A DNA stretch of 64,000 bases. Origin: Paracholeplasma manati (GTDB lineage: Bacteria > Bacillota_I > Bacilli_A > Acholeplasmatales > UBA5453). Location of the stretch: positions 1 to 64,000 of the forward strand of contig NZ_JAOVQM010000007.1 in assembly GCF_025742995.1 (NCBI RefSeq), given 5' to 3'. Both the position numbers and the translations under genes were made by a program. This document shows, one piece after another, positions 43,259 to 51,381 of this stretch. The notes beneath the pieces are model-generated. The model was not told the DNA's origin. It worked only from the letters and a program-made list of their open reading frames with translations, and did not search any database. Positions within the stretch are counted from its first letter, which is position 1, and each line of letters begins with the position of its first letter.

Positions 43259-44290
43259 ATTAGAAAACTCTTATTAATCATCCCCCTATTATTAATTATA
43301 TTGGTGGGATGTACAACTTCATCCGATTTAGAACCGCCATCTGACTTTAGATTTGATGATGGATTTTTATATTGGACTGAGGTTAAAGGTGCTGAACATT
43401 ACGTCATTGAAATCAATGGCTCCAATAAGTTAGCCTATAATAATAAACTAGATTTGAAGGATTACAATACCGGCAATTACACTGCCCGTATCGCAACCTT
43501 CTCTAAAGGGAAACTTTCCCCATTTACCAACCTCATTCAATTTAAACTCATTCAAGATGAAGAACTATCCAATTTAACCATCACAGATACCGAGATTTCA
43601 TGGGATGCAATGGAAGGTTTAACCTATCAAATATCGATAAAAAATGTCGAGACGAACGAAACATCAGTTCAAAATCTCTTACAAAACATGTATAACTATG
43701 AAAGCTTAGAAGATGGTCTATACGACATTGAAATCAAAGTATTGTTAGATGAAATTGTCGTCACTTCCAAATCTATACGCTTTGAAATTGGTACCTTTGA
43801 CTATGTAAGTGAAGCTGGTATGGTCTTAGACATTGAAACACCAGATACCTTATTCGCGGGCGAAATTCCATTGGTTTTAGATGAAGACTACACAGTGGAT
43901 GAATTTGGACTCATCATCGATTCTGAAAAGATCGATGCGTTGACGAATCACTTTGTTTTAACAACTACGAAAGACGATATTACTGTATATCGATTTGTGA
44001 AATTGGTTGTTATCGCTATTCCTGAAATAATCTCCTCTGGTTCTGTGAATTATGAGGGTGTGGACTTGGTATTTACCTTTAATTTAAAAGGGGGTTCTTT
44101 CCAAGGTTTAGGCGGTAATGATATTTCATTTGATGACTATACGTTCTCAAATGATACCTTAACCATTCACGCTTCATACATTGATGAAATCATCGAAGCG
44201 GATGCGAATAGAACCATGCTCATCCTAACGTATGTCCTACAAAATGACCCACATGTGGTCATTGGATATTTATTTATCACACTACCTTAA
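43259..44290 (+). CDS. lipoprotein with fibronectin-III-like domains, possible ATT start
   Basis: This protein of about 343 aa has a lipoprotein signal (lipobox ILVGC) and two to three beta-sandwich repeats of fibronectin III style (SDFRFDDGFLYWTEVKGAEHYVIEI and later ISWDAMEGLTYQISI), then a C-terminal beta domain. No enzyme motif is seen. The only good ribosome site, AAAGGAG at 43244-43250, is 8 nt before an ATT codon (43259); an in-frame ATG at 43232 and a GTG at 43250 lie before or inside that site, and -10-like TATGAT boxes lie at 43226-43236. ATT initiation is therefore likely but unproven; the alternative is ATG at 43232. Confidence 0.78.
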   Translation: MRKLLLIIPLLLIILVGCTTSSDLEPPSDFRFDDGFLYWTEVKGAEHYVIEINGSNKLAYNNKLDLKDYNTGNYTARIATFSKGKLSPFTNLIQFKLIQDEELSNLTITDTEISWDAMEGLTYQISIKNVETNETSVQNLLQNMYNYESLEDGLYDIEIKVLLDEIVVTSKSIRFEIGTFDYVSEAGMVLDIETPDTLFAGEIPLVLDEDYTVDEFGLIIDSEKIDALTNHFVLTTTKDDITVYRFVKLVVIAIPEIISSGSVNYEGVDLVFTFNLKGGSFQGLGGNDISFDDYTFSNDTLTIHASYIDEIIEADANRTMLILTYVLQNDPHVVIGYLFITLP

Positions 44291-44320
44291 TCAGTCCTTT
44301 TTCGGGCTGATTTTTCTTTT
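44288..44320 (+). terminator. terminator overlapping the lipoprotein stop codon
   Basis: AATCAGTCC pairs with GGGCTGATT (one G-U), then T run. Confidence 0.82.
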
Positions 44321-44405
44321 ATATACCATTTATGACAAAAAAGTAATCAATTTAGTCTATTATTTCTTCATAATAGGTATAATATAGTTATAAGGTGGCG
44401 CTCTC

Positions 44406-46046
44406 ATGGAAAAAGAAAAAGAGATGAAAACTAAATTAACACCCTATGAACAAGCCTTCAAAGCGAATCCATTACGAAACGCTTTAGAAGTCAGTGGCTT
44501 TTACATCATCTTGGGTGTCTTGTGGATTTTCTTTTCAGATATGGCCCTTAAATTTCTCGTTCAAGACCCTGCAAGGGTAGAAGAACTACAATTGGCTAAA
44601 GGGTTATTTTACGTTGCCTTCACCGGGTATGTCTTTTATATCATCATCAAAAAACGCATGGACACCTACTACAACATCATGAATCATCTGAATGAAGCGT
44701 TGGTAGAACTCAAGAAAACCAACCAAAACATGCAAGAATTGGAACATGAGTTGGAACAAATCGCTTATTATGATTCTTTAACGGGTTTATATACGAGAAA
44801 CATGGTTATTAAAAAGATCGATGAACACATCGAACAACACCCCAATGAGTTATTAGGGTTGGTGTATGTCGATATCGATGATTTCTCCAATATCAATGAA
44901 ATTAAAGGCCATACCATTGGGGATGAACTCATCTTGCTCATCTCAAAAGAACTCAAAGTCAGTGCCAATTTACCACACGTTGTGGGACGAATTGGTGGCG
45001 ATGGGTTTATCGTACTATTGAAAAAGTTCGCGAATAAAGAAAAGATGTTGGAGATTGTCAGAAACAATTTCAACCGCTTAAAACGTTCGTTTATTCTCGA
45101 TCATGAAGAATTCTTTATCACCGTATCGGTGGGGGTATGTACTTACCCTGAAGATGGTAATACCACCCAAATGTTGTTATCGAATGTGGATTTGGCTTTA
45201 GGTAAAGCGAAAGCCATGGGGAAAAACCAATTGGTGATTTATGATGAACGTTATCACCATGACATGAAGAAACAAATTGAAATTTCCAATATGTTATACC
45301 ACGCTGTAAGAAACAAGGAATTCAAAGTGTTTTATCAACCAATCGTTCAATCGAGTACGGGTATCGCTTCGAAAGTAGAAGCCCTGATTCGTTGGCATCA
45401 CCCAGTTAAAGGAAACATCCCACCGCTCGATTTTATTGAGATTTCTGAAAAAACAGGCCACATCAAAGAAATCACCTATTTCGTCATTAAGGAATCGATT
45501 CAACAGTTGAAGATTTGGGAAGAACAAGGCATCGATATGATGGTTTCAATCAATCTTTCTGCGAGGGTTTTAAATGACCCAAATTTCTTGAATGATATTA
45601 AAGTGTTACTAGATAAGTTTGATGGTGACCCAAAACGATTGATTCTCGAAATCACGGAGTCTGCCGTATTGACACACATTGATGAATCGATTACCACACT
45701 GTTGGCTTTAAAAGCGATGGGCTTCGCCATCGCCTTAGATGATTTCGGCACAGGGTATTCATCGTTAACCTACTTACAACGTCTACCGATTGATATCATT
45801 AAGATTGATCGCAGCTTCATTCGCAATATTCAATCCAAAGACCACCGTGTACCATTATTGAAGTTCATGATTGATGTCGCACACGAACTTAAACTCAAGG
45901 TCGTTTGTGAAGGCATTGAAGAAGATTATGAACGCCACGCGACGATTTCACATGGATCCGATTACTTACAAGGCTATTTTTATGCAAGACCCAATACAGC
46001 CGATTTACTCGATACAACCTTACTCAAGAAAAAAGCACACCACTAG
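44406..46046 (+). CDS. c-di-GMP phosphodiesterase (EAL) with degenerate GGDEF
   Basis: This 546-aa membrane protein has two N-terminal helices (about residues 28-50 and 63-85), a coiled-coil linker, a GGDEF-like domain and a C-terminal EAL domain. The EAL set is intact: EALIRW, ITESA, DDFGTGYSSL and KIDRSFI. The GGDEF motif reads GGDGF, losing the Glu, so synthesis is unlikely; it may bind GTP as an activator. It therefore most likely hydrolyses c-di-GMP. AAGGTGG precedes the ATG. It is a single-gene unit. Confidence 0.93.
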   Translation: MEKEKEMKTKLTPYEQAFKANPLRNALEVSGFYIILGVLWIFFSDMALKFLVQDPARVEELQLAKGLFYVAFTGYVFYIIIKKRMDTYYNIMNHLNEALVELKKTNQNMQELEHELEQIAYYDSLTGLYTRNMVIKKIDEHIEQHPNELLGLVYVDIDDFSNINEIKGHTIGDELILLISKELKVSANLPHVVGRIGGDGFIVLLKKFANKEKMLEIVRNNFNRLKRSFILDHEEFFITVSVGVCTYPEDGNTTQMLLSNVDLALGKAKAMGKNQLVIYDERYHHDMKKQIEISNMLYHAVRNKEFKVFYQPIVQSSTGIASKVEALIRWHHPVKGNIPPLDFIEISEKTGHIKEITYFVIKESIQQLKIWEEQGIDMMVSINLSARVLNDPNFLNDIKVLLDKFDGDPKRLILEITESAVLTHIDESITTLLALKAMGFAIALDDFGTGYSSLTYLQRLPIDIIKIDRSFIRNIQSKDHRVPLLKFMIDVAHELKLKVVCEGIEEDYERHATISHGSDYLQGYFYARPNTADLLDTTLLKKKAHH

Positions 46047-46062
46047 GATGTGCTTTTATTAT
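46031..46062. terminator. bidirectional terminator between convergent genes
   Basis: AAAAGCACA pairs with TGTGCTTTT around a 9-nt loop; A run and T run on either side. Overlaps the ends of both genes. Confidence 0.82.
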
Positions 46063-46643
46063 GGGGTAATGATGAAATTTTGGTTTGGAACACTTAAATT
46101 GGTTTGAAATAGCATATAGCCAAATTTGATTTGTACACGGTTATAATCGGTAAACTCAGAAACAGGCGTAGCGATGACTAAACGAGCACGGAAGATACCA
46201 TAAGCGTATTCTGTTTCCCATAAGTGGTCTTTGTTGCTAGAGACTTCTAAGGTGCTATCTTCATTGCTTAAAATGATGGATTGGATTTTCAGTTTGGTTT
46301 GCATCATATTGATGCCTTCGACTTGAACATCAATATAGGTTTGTCCCTCAACGTCATATATTTCAACTGAAGATAAATAGGCATCTTCGGGTACAGCCCG
46401 TAGAGATCCATAGATACTGTTGATCATAACAAATCCGAAAGTAATCAGAATGATGATTGCTGTGAATATCCAAAACCGACGAACACGTCGTTTATGTAAC
46501 ACCTCATGGCGGTATTTGATTTCTTCATGGATGGCTTCTTTGGGGGTCAATTTGGGTTGGATATCGGACCCACATGACCAACAAACCGCTGCGTCTGCTC
46601 GGTTAAGTTTGCCACATTTTTTACATTCAATGGGTTTACTCAT
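46059..46643 (-). CDS. zinc-ribbon membrane protein of unknown function
   Basis: This 194-aa protein starts with a zinc ribbon (CKKCG at 7-11, CWSCG at 21-25), then a basic helix, one membrane helix (about 56-75) and an extracytoplasmic beta-rich domain of about 115 residues. It is like the larger zinc-ribbon protein at 19.7-21.1 kb in layout but not visibly homologous beyond the ribbon. GGGGTGAG precedes the ATG. Function unknown. Confidence 0.75.
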   Translation of the reverse strand: MSKPIECKKCGKLNRADAAVCWSCGSDIQPKLTPKEAIHEEIKYRHEVLHKRRVRRFWIFTAIIILITFGFVMINSIYGSLRAVPEDAYLSSVEIYDVEGQTYIDVQVEGINMMQTKLKIQSIILSNEDSTLEVSSNKDHLWETEYAYGIFRARLVIATPVSEFTDYNRVQIKFGYMLFQTNLSVPNQNFIITP

Positions 46644-46693
46644 GCTTTACTCACCCCAACTTATTTTACCATAAGAACTTATGATATAAACCA

Positions 46694-46722
46694 AAAAAAT
46701 CCATCATCGGATGGATTTTTTC
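46694..46722 (-). terminator. terminator of the merR gene
   Basis: AAATCCATC pairs with GATGGATTT around ATCG, overlapping the stop codon of the minus-strand gene, with T run on that strand. Confidence 0.75.
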
Positions 46723-47459
46723 ACAGAATCAAACAACAGTTGTGCAAAACCAGGCTTAACGTCGTCATAGTGCTTTTTAAAGCGTTCGTCGTCTAAATAC
46801 ATTTGACAAATATTGAGGTGGGCTTCTTCATGGTAATAGCCCCAGGCCATGGTCAACCATTCCTTATGGTAGTTATATGCTTCCTTCATGTATAATGATT
46901 GAACATCACCGGTGGTCGTTGATGCCTTCTCTAAAGCTTCAAATAGTTTCCTTTCAAGTCCACCAAAACGTTCGAAGTCCGCTTCGCTCATGTGGCTAAA
47001 AGCTTTACGACTCTTTTGATAGGCTTCCTCACCATACTTTTCAATGACTTCTTTTTTATATAACTTGTCATTGTTGTCAATGAGGTTTTGTTTAAATCCT
47101 TTGAATTTGTCTGAATCTTTCATCGGTTCATCCCTCCTTTTCGCGTCGATGGTTAAAGATAAATTGGAGATGATCAAATCGAGTTGGGCTCTTTTTTCAT
47201 ACAGTGCCCCCAAATGGGTTTCATATAACGATAACAAATCCACCTTTGGGTCGTCTAGAATGCCCTTGATGGTTTGTAAATCGATATCGAACGCTGTTAA
47301 GAATAAAATGGTCTGAATACGATCTAAATCAGCAGAGTCATAGAAGCGATAATTCGCCTCATTTCGTTTCGCGAAAACGAGTCCTTTTTCTTCATAGAAC
47401 CGTAACGCCCGTTTCGAGAGTCCAGTCAGTTTTGAAACATCATCGATTGTATATCTCAT
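46704..47459 (-). CDS. MerR-family regulator with TipAS-like antibiotic-binding domain
   Basis: This 251-aa protein has the MerR winged-helix (about residues 1-70, YTIDDVSKLTGLSKRALRFYEEKGL) with a coiled-coil dimer helix (about 75-110), then a TipAS domain (about 130-251), which in TipAL binds thiopeptide antibiotics and other multidrug ligands. GAGGTG precedes the ATG. Its own promoter has a 19-bp spacer with an internal dyad, so it most likely activates itself when a drug is bound. No obvious drug exporter is adjacent. Confidence 0.93.
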   Translation of the reverse strand: MRYTIDDVSKLTGLSKRALRFYEEKGLVFAKRNEANYRFYDSADLDRIQTILFLTAFDIDLQTIKGILDDPKVDLLSLYETHLGALYEKRAQLDLIISNLSLTIDAKRRDEPMKDSDKFKGFKQNLIDNNDKLYKKEVIEKYGEEAYQKSRKAFSHMSEADFERFGGLERKLFEALEKASTTTGDVQSLYMKEAYNYHKEWLTMAWGYYHEEAHLNICQMYLDDERFKKHYDDVKPGFAQLLFDSVKKSIR

Positions 47460-47477
47460 CTTTTCACCTCTAATAAG

Positions 47478-47508
47478 AGTATAAACCTTAACGTAACGTT
47501 AATGTCAA
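47478..47508 (-). promoter_or_regulatory. MerR-type promoter with 19-bp spacer
   Basis: On the minus strand TTGACA and TATACT are 19 bp apart. The spacer holds TTAACG-N3-CGTTAA, the dyad where MerR proteins bind and distort DNA. Confidence 0.88.
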
Positions 47509-47577
47509 ATATATTTTAACATATTATTTCATTTTGTGTAAACTGTGTTATAATTAGCAACAAGGAGAGATTAAAAT

Positions 47578-48813
47578 ATGCCAAAATTATCGTTATTAGA
47601 AAAATATGCAAAACTGGCTTGTCGTGTCGGTGTGAATGTTCAAAAAGACCAATTGGTCGTCGTTCGCGCTACCACTGAAACCAAAGAACTCACCCGTTTG
47701 ATCGTTAAAGAAGCGTACGAATGTGGTGCGAAGAAAGTCATCGTCCAATGGTCGGATGAACAAATCACCCGCTATGCGTATGATTATCAAAGTGTGGAAA
47801 CCTTAGAAGAAGTGCCTAACTACGTGATTGAAACCAATCAATACTATGTAGACAATGGCGCATGTTTCTTAAATGTCATTTCCCCAGTGATTGGTGTCAA
47901 CGAAGGCGTTGACGCAACCAAGATGGCGAAAGCCCTCACCAGCACCCAAAAAGCCTTACCATTCTTAAGAGAATACACCATGGGCAACAAAGGTCAATGG
48001 ACCATTGTCGCTGCATCCAACCCAATCTGGGCTGAAGCGGTATTCCCTAGCCTTAAAGGTGAAGAAGCCTCTGAAGCATTATGGGACGCGATATTTAATG
48101 CGTGCCGCGTGTACGAAGACTCAGACCCAATTGAAAACTGGAACGTACACAACGATGTATTACACAAACACAACAAAGTCTTAAATGACTTAAACTTCAA
48201 AGAACTACGTTTTAAAAACAGTTTAGGTACTGACCTAGTGGTAGGTTTGGTTGAAAACCACGTTTGGTCAGGTGGCGGCGAACACGCTACTACTGGCGTT
48301 TACTTTAACCCAAACATCCCAACCGAAGAAACCTTCACCATGCCTTTGAAATGGGCAACCTCTGGTAAAGTGGTCGCGACCAAACCACTCAACTATCAAG
48401 GCACTTTGATTGAAGATTTCTACCTCATTTTCAAAGACGGTAAAGTCGTTGAATTTGATGCGAAAAAGGAAAAGAAAGCGTTAGAAGAATTGCTGAACAC
48501 CGATGAGAATTCCAGATACATCGGTGAAATCGCACTCATTAGCCACGATTCCCCAATCTCTAACACCAATTTATTATTCTTAAATACTTTATACGATGAA
48601 AATGCCTCCTGCCATATGGCGCTAGGTAGAGCGTATCCAATGAACATCCAAGGTGGTTTAAATACCCCAATTGAAGAACTTGAAAAGAAAGGCTATAACA
48701 AGTCTTTAATTCATGTCGACTTCATGTTTGGATCAAGCGATATGTCGATTGTCGGTGTCAAACACGATGGACAAGAAGTCGTCGTATTCAAAAACGGAAA
48801 CTTTGTGATTTAG
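47578..48813 (+). CDS. M29-family aminopeptidase
   Basis: This 411-aa enzyme belongs to the M29 (AmpS/PepS/aminopeptidase II) family of dimetal aminopeptidases that act on short peptides. Typical segments are the late GGEHATTGVYFNPNIPTEE region (with E and H ligands), LIEDFYLIF and the C-terminal GRAYPMNI and HVDFMFGSSDM. Length fits the family. Strong AAGGAGAG is before the ATG. It is a cytoplasmic enzyme of peptide use. Confidence 0.93.
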   Translation: MPKLSLLEKYAKLACRVGVNVQKDQLVVVRATTETKELTRLIVKEAYECGAKKVIVQWSDEQITRYAYDYQSVETLEEVPNYVIETNQYYVDNGACFLNVISPVIGVNEGVDATKMAKALTSTQKALPFLREYTMGNKGQWTIVAASNPIWAEAVFPSLKGEEASEALWDAIFNACRVYEDSDPIENWNVHNDVLHKHNKVLNDLNFKELRFKNSLGTDLVVGLVENHVWSGGGEHATTGVYFNPNIPTEETFTMPLKWATSGKVVATKPLNYQGTLIEDFYLIFKDGKVVEFDAKKEKKALEELLNTDENSRYIGEIALISHDSPISNTNLLFLNTLYDENASCHMALGRAYPMNIQGGLNTPIEELEKKGYNKSLIHVDFMFGSSDMSIVGVKHDGQEVVVFKNGNFVI

Positions 48814-48816
48814 TGA

Positions 48817-48842
48817 GAAACCCTTCGGGGTTTTTCTTTTTT
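48817..48842 (+). terminator. terminator after the aminopeptidase gene
   Basis: AAACCC pairs with GGGTTT around a TTCG tetraloop region, then TT-rich run. Confidence 0.85.
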
Positions 48843-48873
48843 GATATATAATGAAAACAGGAGTTGATTATGT

Positions 48874-49269
48874 ATGCTAGCTTATAAAAGAATGAATATC
48901 GTTATATCTAAATTAGACCTTGTCAACAAAAACGTCAGTGGCACCTACCAGTTAAACCACCATATCACCCGCAATACGGGTAAAATGGCGGATCATGTCT
49001 TTTTCACCGAACTCATCTTTTTGGTTAAGGATACGTTAGATGTCCAATACCCACTCAACATGACCATCGCTTTAAGGGGTGTTTTTGAGTTTGAACCGAA
49101 AGAAGCAGAAGCCGATATCATTGAGTTTTTAAAGAAAGATGCCGTTCATATTTTATACCCCTATTTAAGATCAACCGTGACCAATTTAACCACTGCAGCG
49201 ATGTTACCCCCATTATTCATCCCATTTGTCGATGCGTATCATCTGTTTAAAGAGGACCAAGCCAACTAA
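48874..49269 (+). CDS. SecB-like protein
   Basis: This 131-aa protein resembles the SecB-fold family: an N-terminal beta sheet (ISKLDLVNKNVSGTYQL, then LIFLVKDTLDV...LNMTIALRGVFEFE) and the ending with LRSTVTNLTTAAMLPPLFIPFVDAY, comparable to the SecB region T-x-x-x-P-P-L-x-L-P-x-N-F. Such proteins help export of unfolded proteins or act as toxin-antitoxin chaperones. Identity is by motif only. CAGGAG lies 10 nt before the ATG at 48874; a second ATG at 48892 is possible. Confidence 0.65.
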   Translation: MLAYKRMNIVISKLDLVNKNVSGTYQLNHHITRNTGKMADHVFFTELIFLVKDTLDVQYPLNMTIALRGVFEFEPKEAEADIIEFLKKDAVHILYPYLRSTVTNLTTAAMLPPLFIPFVDAYHLFKEDQAN

Positions 49270-49291
49270 GAAGCGAATCGCTTCTTTTTTT
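49268..49291 (+). terminator. terminator
   Basis: AAGAAGCGA pairs with TCGCTTCTT, then T run, right after the SecB-like gene. Confidence 0.85.
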
Positions 49292-49338
49292 GATAAAACA
49301 TAGATAAAAGCGTATAATAGATTTCGAGGTATTTTTTT

Positions 49339-49893
49339 ATGAATAAATTCAAAACATATGCCGATATCTTTTTCACTTTCTTCAAGATTGGCTTATTCAC
49401 CTTTGGTGGTGGGTACGCGATGATTGGGGTTATGCAAAAGGACATCGTTGAAAAAAAGAAGTGGATCGATGAAGATACCATGTTAGAACTCATCACCATC
49501 AGTGAAGCTACCCCAGGACCATTCGCTATTAATGGCGCAACCTATATTGGTTACCATAAAGCCAAATTTCTTGGGTCTTTGTTCGCGACTTTAGGGGTTG
49601 TTTTACCCAGTTTCATCGTGATTTTATTGGTATCCTTATTCTTACAAGCATTCTCAGACAATGTCACCCTTCAAAATGCTTTAGCAGGGATTGGTGCGGG
49701 TGTACCGGTACTCATTTTTCATGCACTATTTAAACTCTCTAAAAAGGTGAAAATCAATATCATCAATGGGTTGTTGTTACTCACTGCGTTTTTGGTATCC
49801 TTCTTCACCAACTTTAGTGTGGTTTTATTACTGATATTAACGGCTATCTTCGCACTCTTCTATACGACAGTTGAAAGGAGATTCAAGGCATGA
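49339..49893 (+). CDS. chromate transporter, short-chain subunit 1
   Basis: This 184-aa membrane protein has the ChrA half-length layout: TFGGGYAMI near residue 20, ISEATPGPFAINGATYIGY and GVVLPSFIVIL. In short-chain CHR systems two such proteins of opposite orientation form the transporter. It is coupled with the next gene by an ATGA overlap. In many bacteria the true role is unclear; chromate efflux is the family's experimental function. Confidence 0.9.
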   Translation: MNKFKTYADIFFTFFKIGLFTFGGGYAMIGVMQKDIVEKKKWIDEDTMLELITISEATPGPFAINGATYIGYHKAKFLGSLFATLGVVLPSFIVILLVSLFLQAFSDNVTLQNALAGIGAGVPVLIFHALFKLSKKVKINIINGLLLLTAFLVSFFTNFSVVLLLILTAIFALFYTTVERRFKA

Positions 49894-50441
49894 TTGAACT
49901 ATTTGAACTCTTTTTAATCTTTTTCAAGATTGGTTTGTTCACCTTTGGTGGTGGATACGCGATGATTCCCCTCATTCGCCAGGAAATGGTCAATGGTGGC
50001 TTTTTAACGATTGATCAAGTCAATCAATTCATTGGCATCGCCGAATCGACCCCAGGACCATTCGCGGTCAATATGGCGACATTCGCCGGTTATCATACCT
50101 ATGGGGTTTGGGGGTCTGTTTTCGCAACCCTCGGGGTGGTTTTACCCAGCTTCATCATCATTTTACTGATTGCGTATTTTTCCGATAAGTTCATCAAAAC
50201 CAAACCCGTTCAAACCATCTTATCCTTCTTAAAACCAGTCATTTTAGGGTTGATCCTCTCGGCTGGATTATCGGTATTGTTACACAGTGTTTTGGGCGAC
50301 TATTTTGTCGATATCGAATTTGATTTAACCGCTTTAGCCATTTTCATCACGGTTTTAGGGCTCTCTTTTTTAAAACGATTAACCCCGATTCATCTGGTTT
50401 TAATCAGTGCGATTTTAGGAATGACACTGTATTTATTATAG
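49890..50441 (+). CDS. chromate transporter, short-chain subunit 2
   Basis: This 183-aa partner shares TFGGGYAMIPL, IAESTPGPFAVNMATFAGY and GVVLPSFIIILL with the first subunit, so the pair arose by duplication. AAAGGAG precedes the ATG. The two genes form one operon with a TATAAT box at 49315-49320 upstream. Confidence 0.9.
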   Translation: MIELFELFLIFFKIGLFTFGGGYAMIPLIRQEMVNGGFLTIDQVNQFIGIAESTPGPFAVNMATFAGYHTYGVWGSVFATLGVVLPSFIIILLIAYFSDKFIKTKPVQTILSFLKPVILGLILSAGLSVLLHSVLGDYFVDIEFDLTALAIFITVLGLSFLKRLTPIHLVLISAILGMTLYLL

Positions 50442-50477
50442 AATATAAATATGAATAATGTTTCAGGTTATTTTTGA

Positions 50478-50506
50478 TTGACTATAGTCGATGTGTAAGG
50501 TATAAT
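50478..50506 (+). promoter_or_regulatory. promoter of satP
   Basis: TTGACT and TATAAT are 17 bp apart. The transcript would carry a leader of about 60 nt with a perfect 9-bp hairpin (AAAGACTTT/AAAGTCTTT, 50522-50545). Confidence 0.8.
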
Positions 50507-50572
50507 GAAACTGACAAAAACAAAGACTTTTTTCGGAAAGTCTTTTATCATGTCTATTATAAGGAGAACAAT

Positions 50573-51124
50573 ATGAAAACAGAATTGAAATTGGCCAATC
50601 CAGGACCGTTGGGCTTACTTGGATTTGGGATGACGACGATTTTATTGAACCTTCACAACGCGGGGTTGATTCCGTTATCGATGGTCATCATTGGGATGGG
50701 TTTCGCTTTGGGTGGTTTGGCACAAATCATCGCTGGGATTTTTGAATTAAAACAAGGCAACACCTTTGGTGGTACAGCTTTTACCGCGTATGGATTCTTT
50801 TGGATCAGTTTGGTCGGTATTTGGTATTTTCCAAAAGCAGGTTTTGAAGCGGATAAAGTATCGATGGGTTATTATCTATTGGTCTGGGGCTTATTCACCA
50901 GCTTTATGTTCATTGGTACGTTGAAACACTCCAAAACCACTCAAGTGATTTTTGGTTCATTGGCTGTACTATTCTTTTTACTCGCTTTAGGGGATTTCAC
51001 TTTGAATGAAACCATCACCACTATTGCAGGCTATGTCGGTATTTTCTGTGGTCTTTCTGCATTCTATGGTGCAGTTGCACAAGTGGTCAATGGTGAGTTT
51101 AACAAAACCATTTTCCCATTATAA
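50573..51124 (+). CDS. acetate/succinate transporter (SatP/GPR1/FUN34/YaaH family)
   Basis: This 183-aa protein has six membrane helices and the family signature NPGPLGLLGFGMTTILLN at its start (the NPAPLGL motif). It carries acetate or succinate with protons, or acts as an acetate channel. The start at 50573 follows AAGGAGAAC; upstream in-frame codons from 50474 overlap the promoter and leader and are rejected. Closed by a terminator. Confidence 0.92.
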   Translation: MKTELKLANPGPLGLLGFGMTTILLNLHNAGLIPLSMVIIGMGFALGGLAQIIAGIFELKQGNTFGGTAFTAYGFFWISLVGIWYFPKAGFEADKVSMGYYLLVWGLFTSFMFIGTLKHSKTTQVIFGSLAVLFFLLALGDFTLNETITTIAGYVGIFCGLSAFYGAVAQVVNGEFNKTIFPL

Positions 51125-51138
51125 CTAAACATAAAAAT

Positions 51139-51190
51139 CAAAACCCAAGTATGCATCTTTTCAAACGGATGCGTCTGGGTTTTATTTTTT
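51139..51190 (+). terminator. terminator after satP
   Basis: AAAACCCA pairs with TGGGTTTT; an inner stem from ATGCATC with GGATGCG adds to it; then T-rich tail. Confidence 0.75.
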
Positions 51191-51381
51191 ATTTACTAGG
51201 AAAGTTCGTCTTTTTTTGTTCTATCCTCCAACAATCATTTGTGACTTTTATATAATATCCTAGAATACCCCGTTTAAAACACCCTCTTTCACTACTTTAT
51301 ATATAATTAAATATACGTATAAAATATATATTTTATCGACTATTTATGGTATAATTTAAGTAGGAAAGGAGGACATCAATA

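Noticed and set aside
51125-51381. TnpA gene upstream of tnpB
   Set aside because: The 257 bp hold a terminator and AT-rich sequence but no frame long enough for the Tyr transposase.
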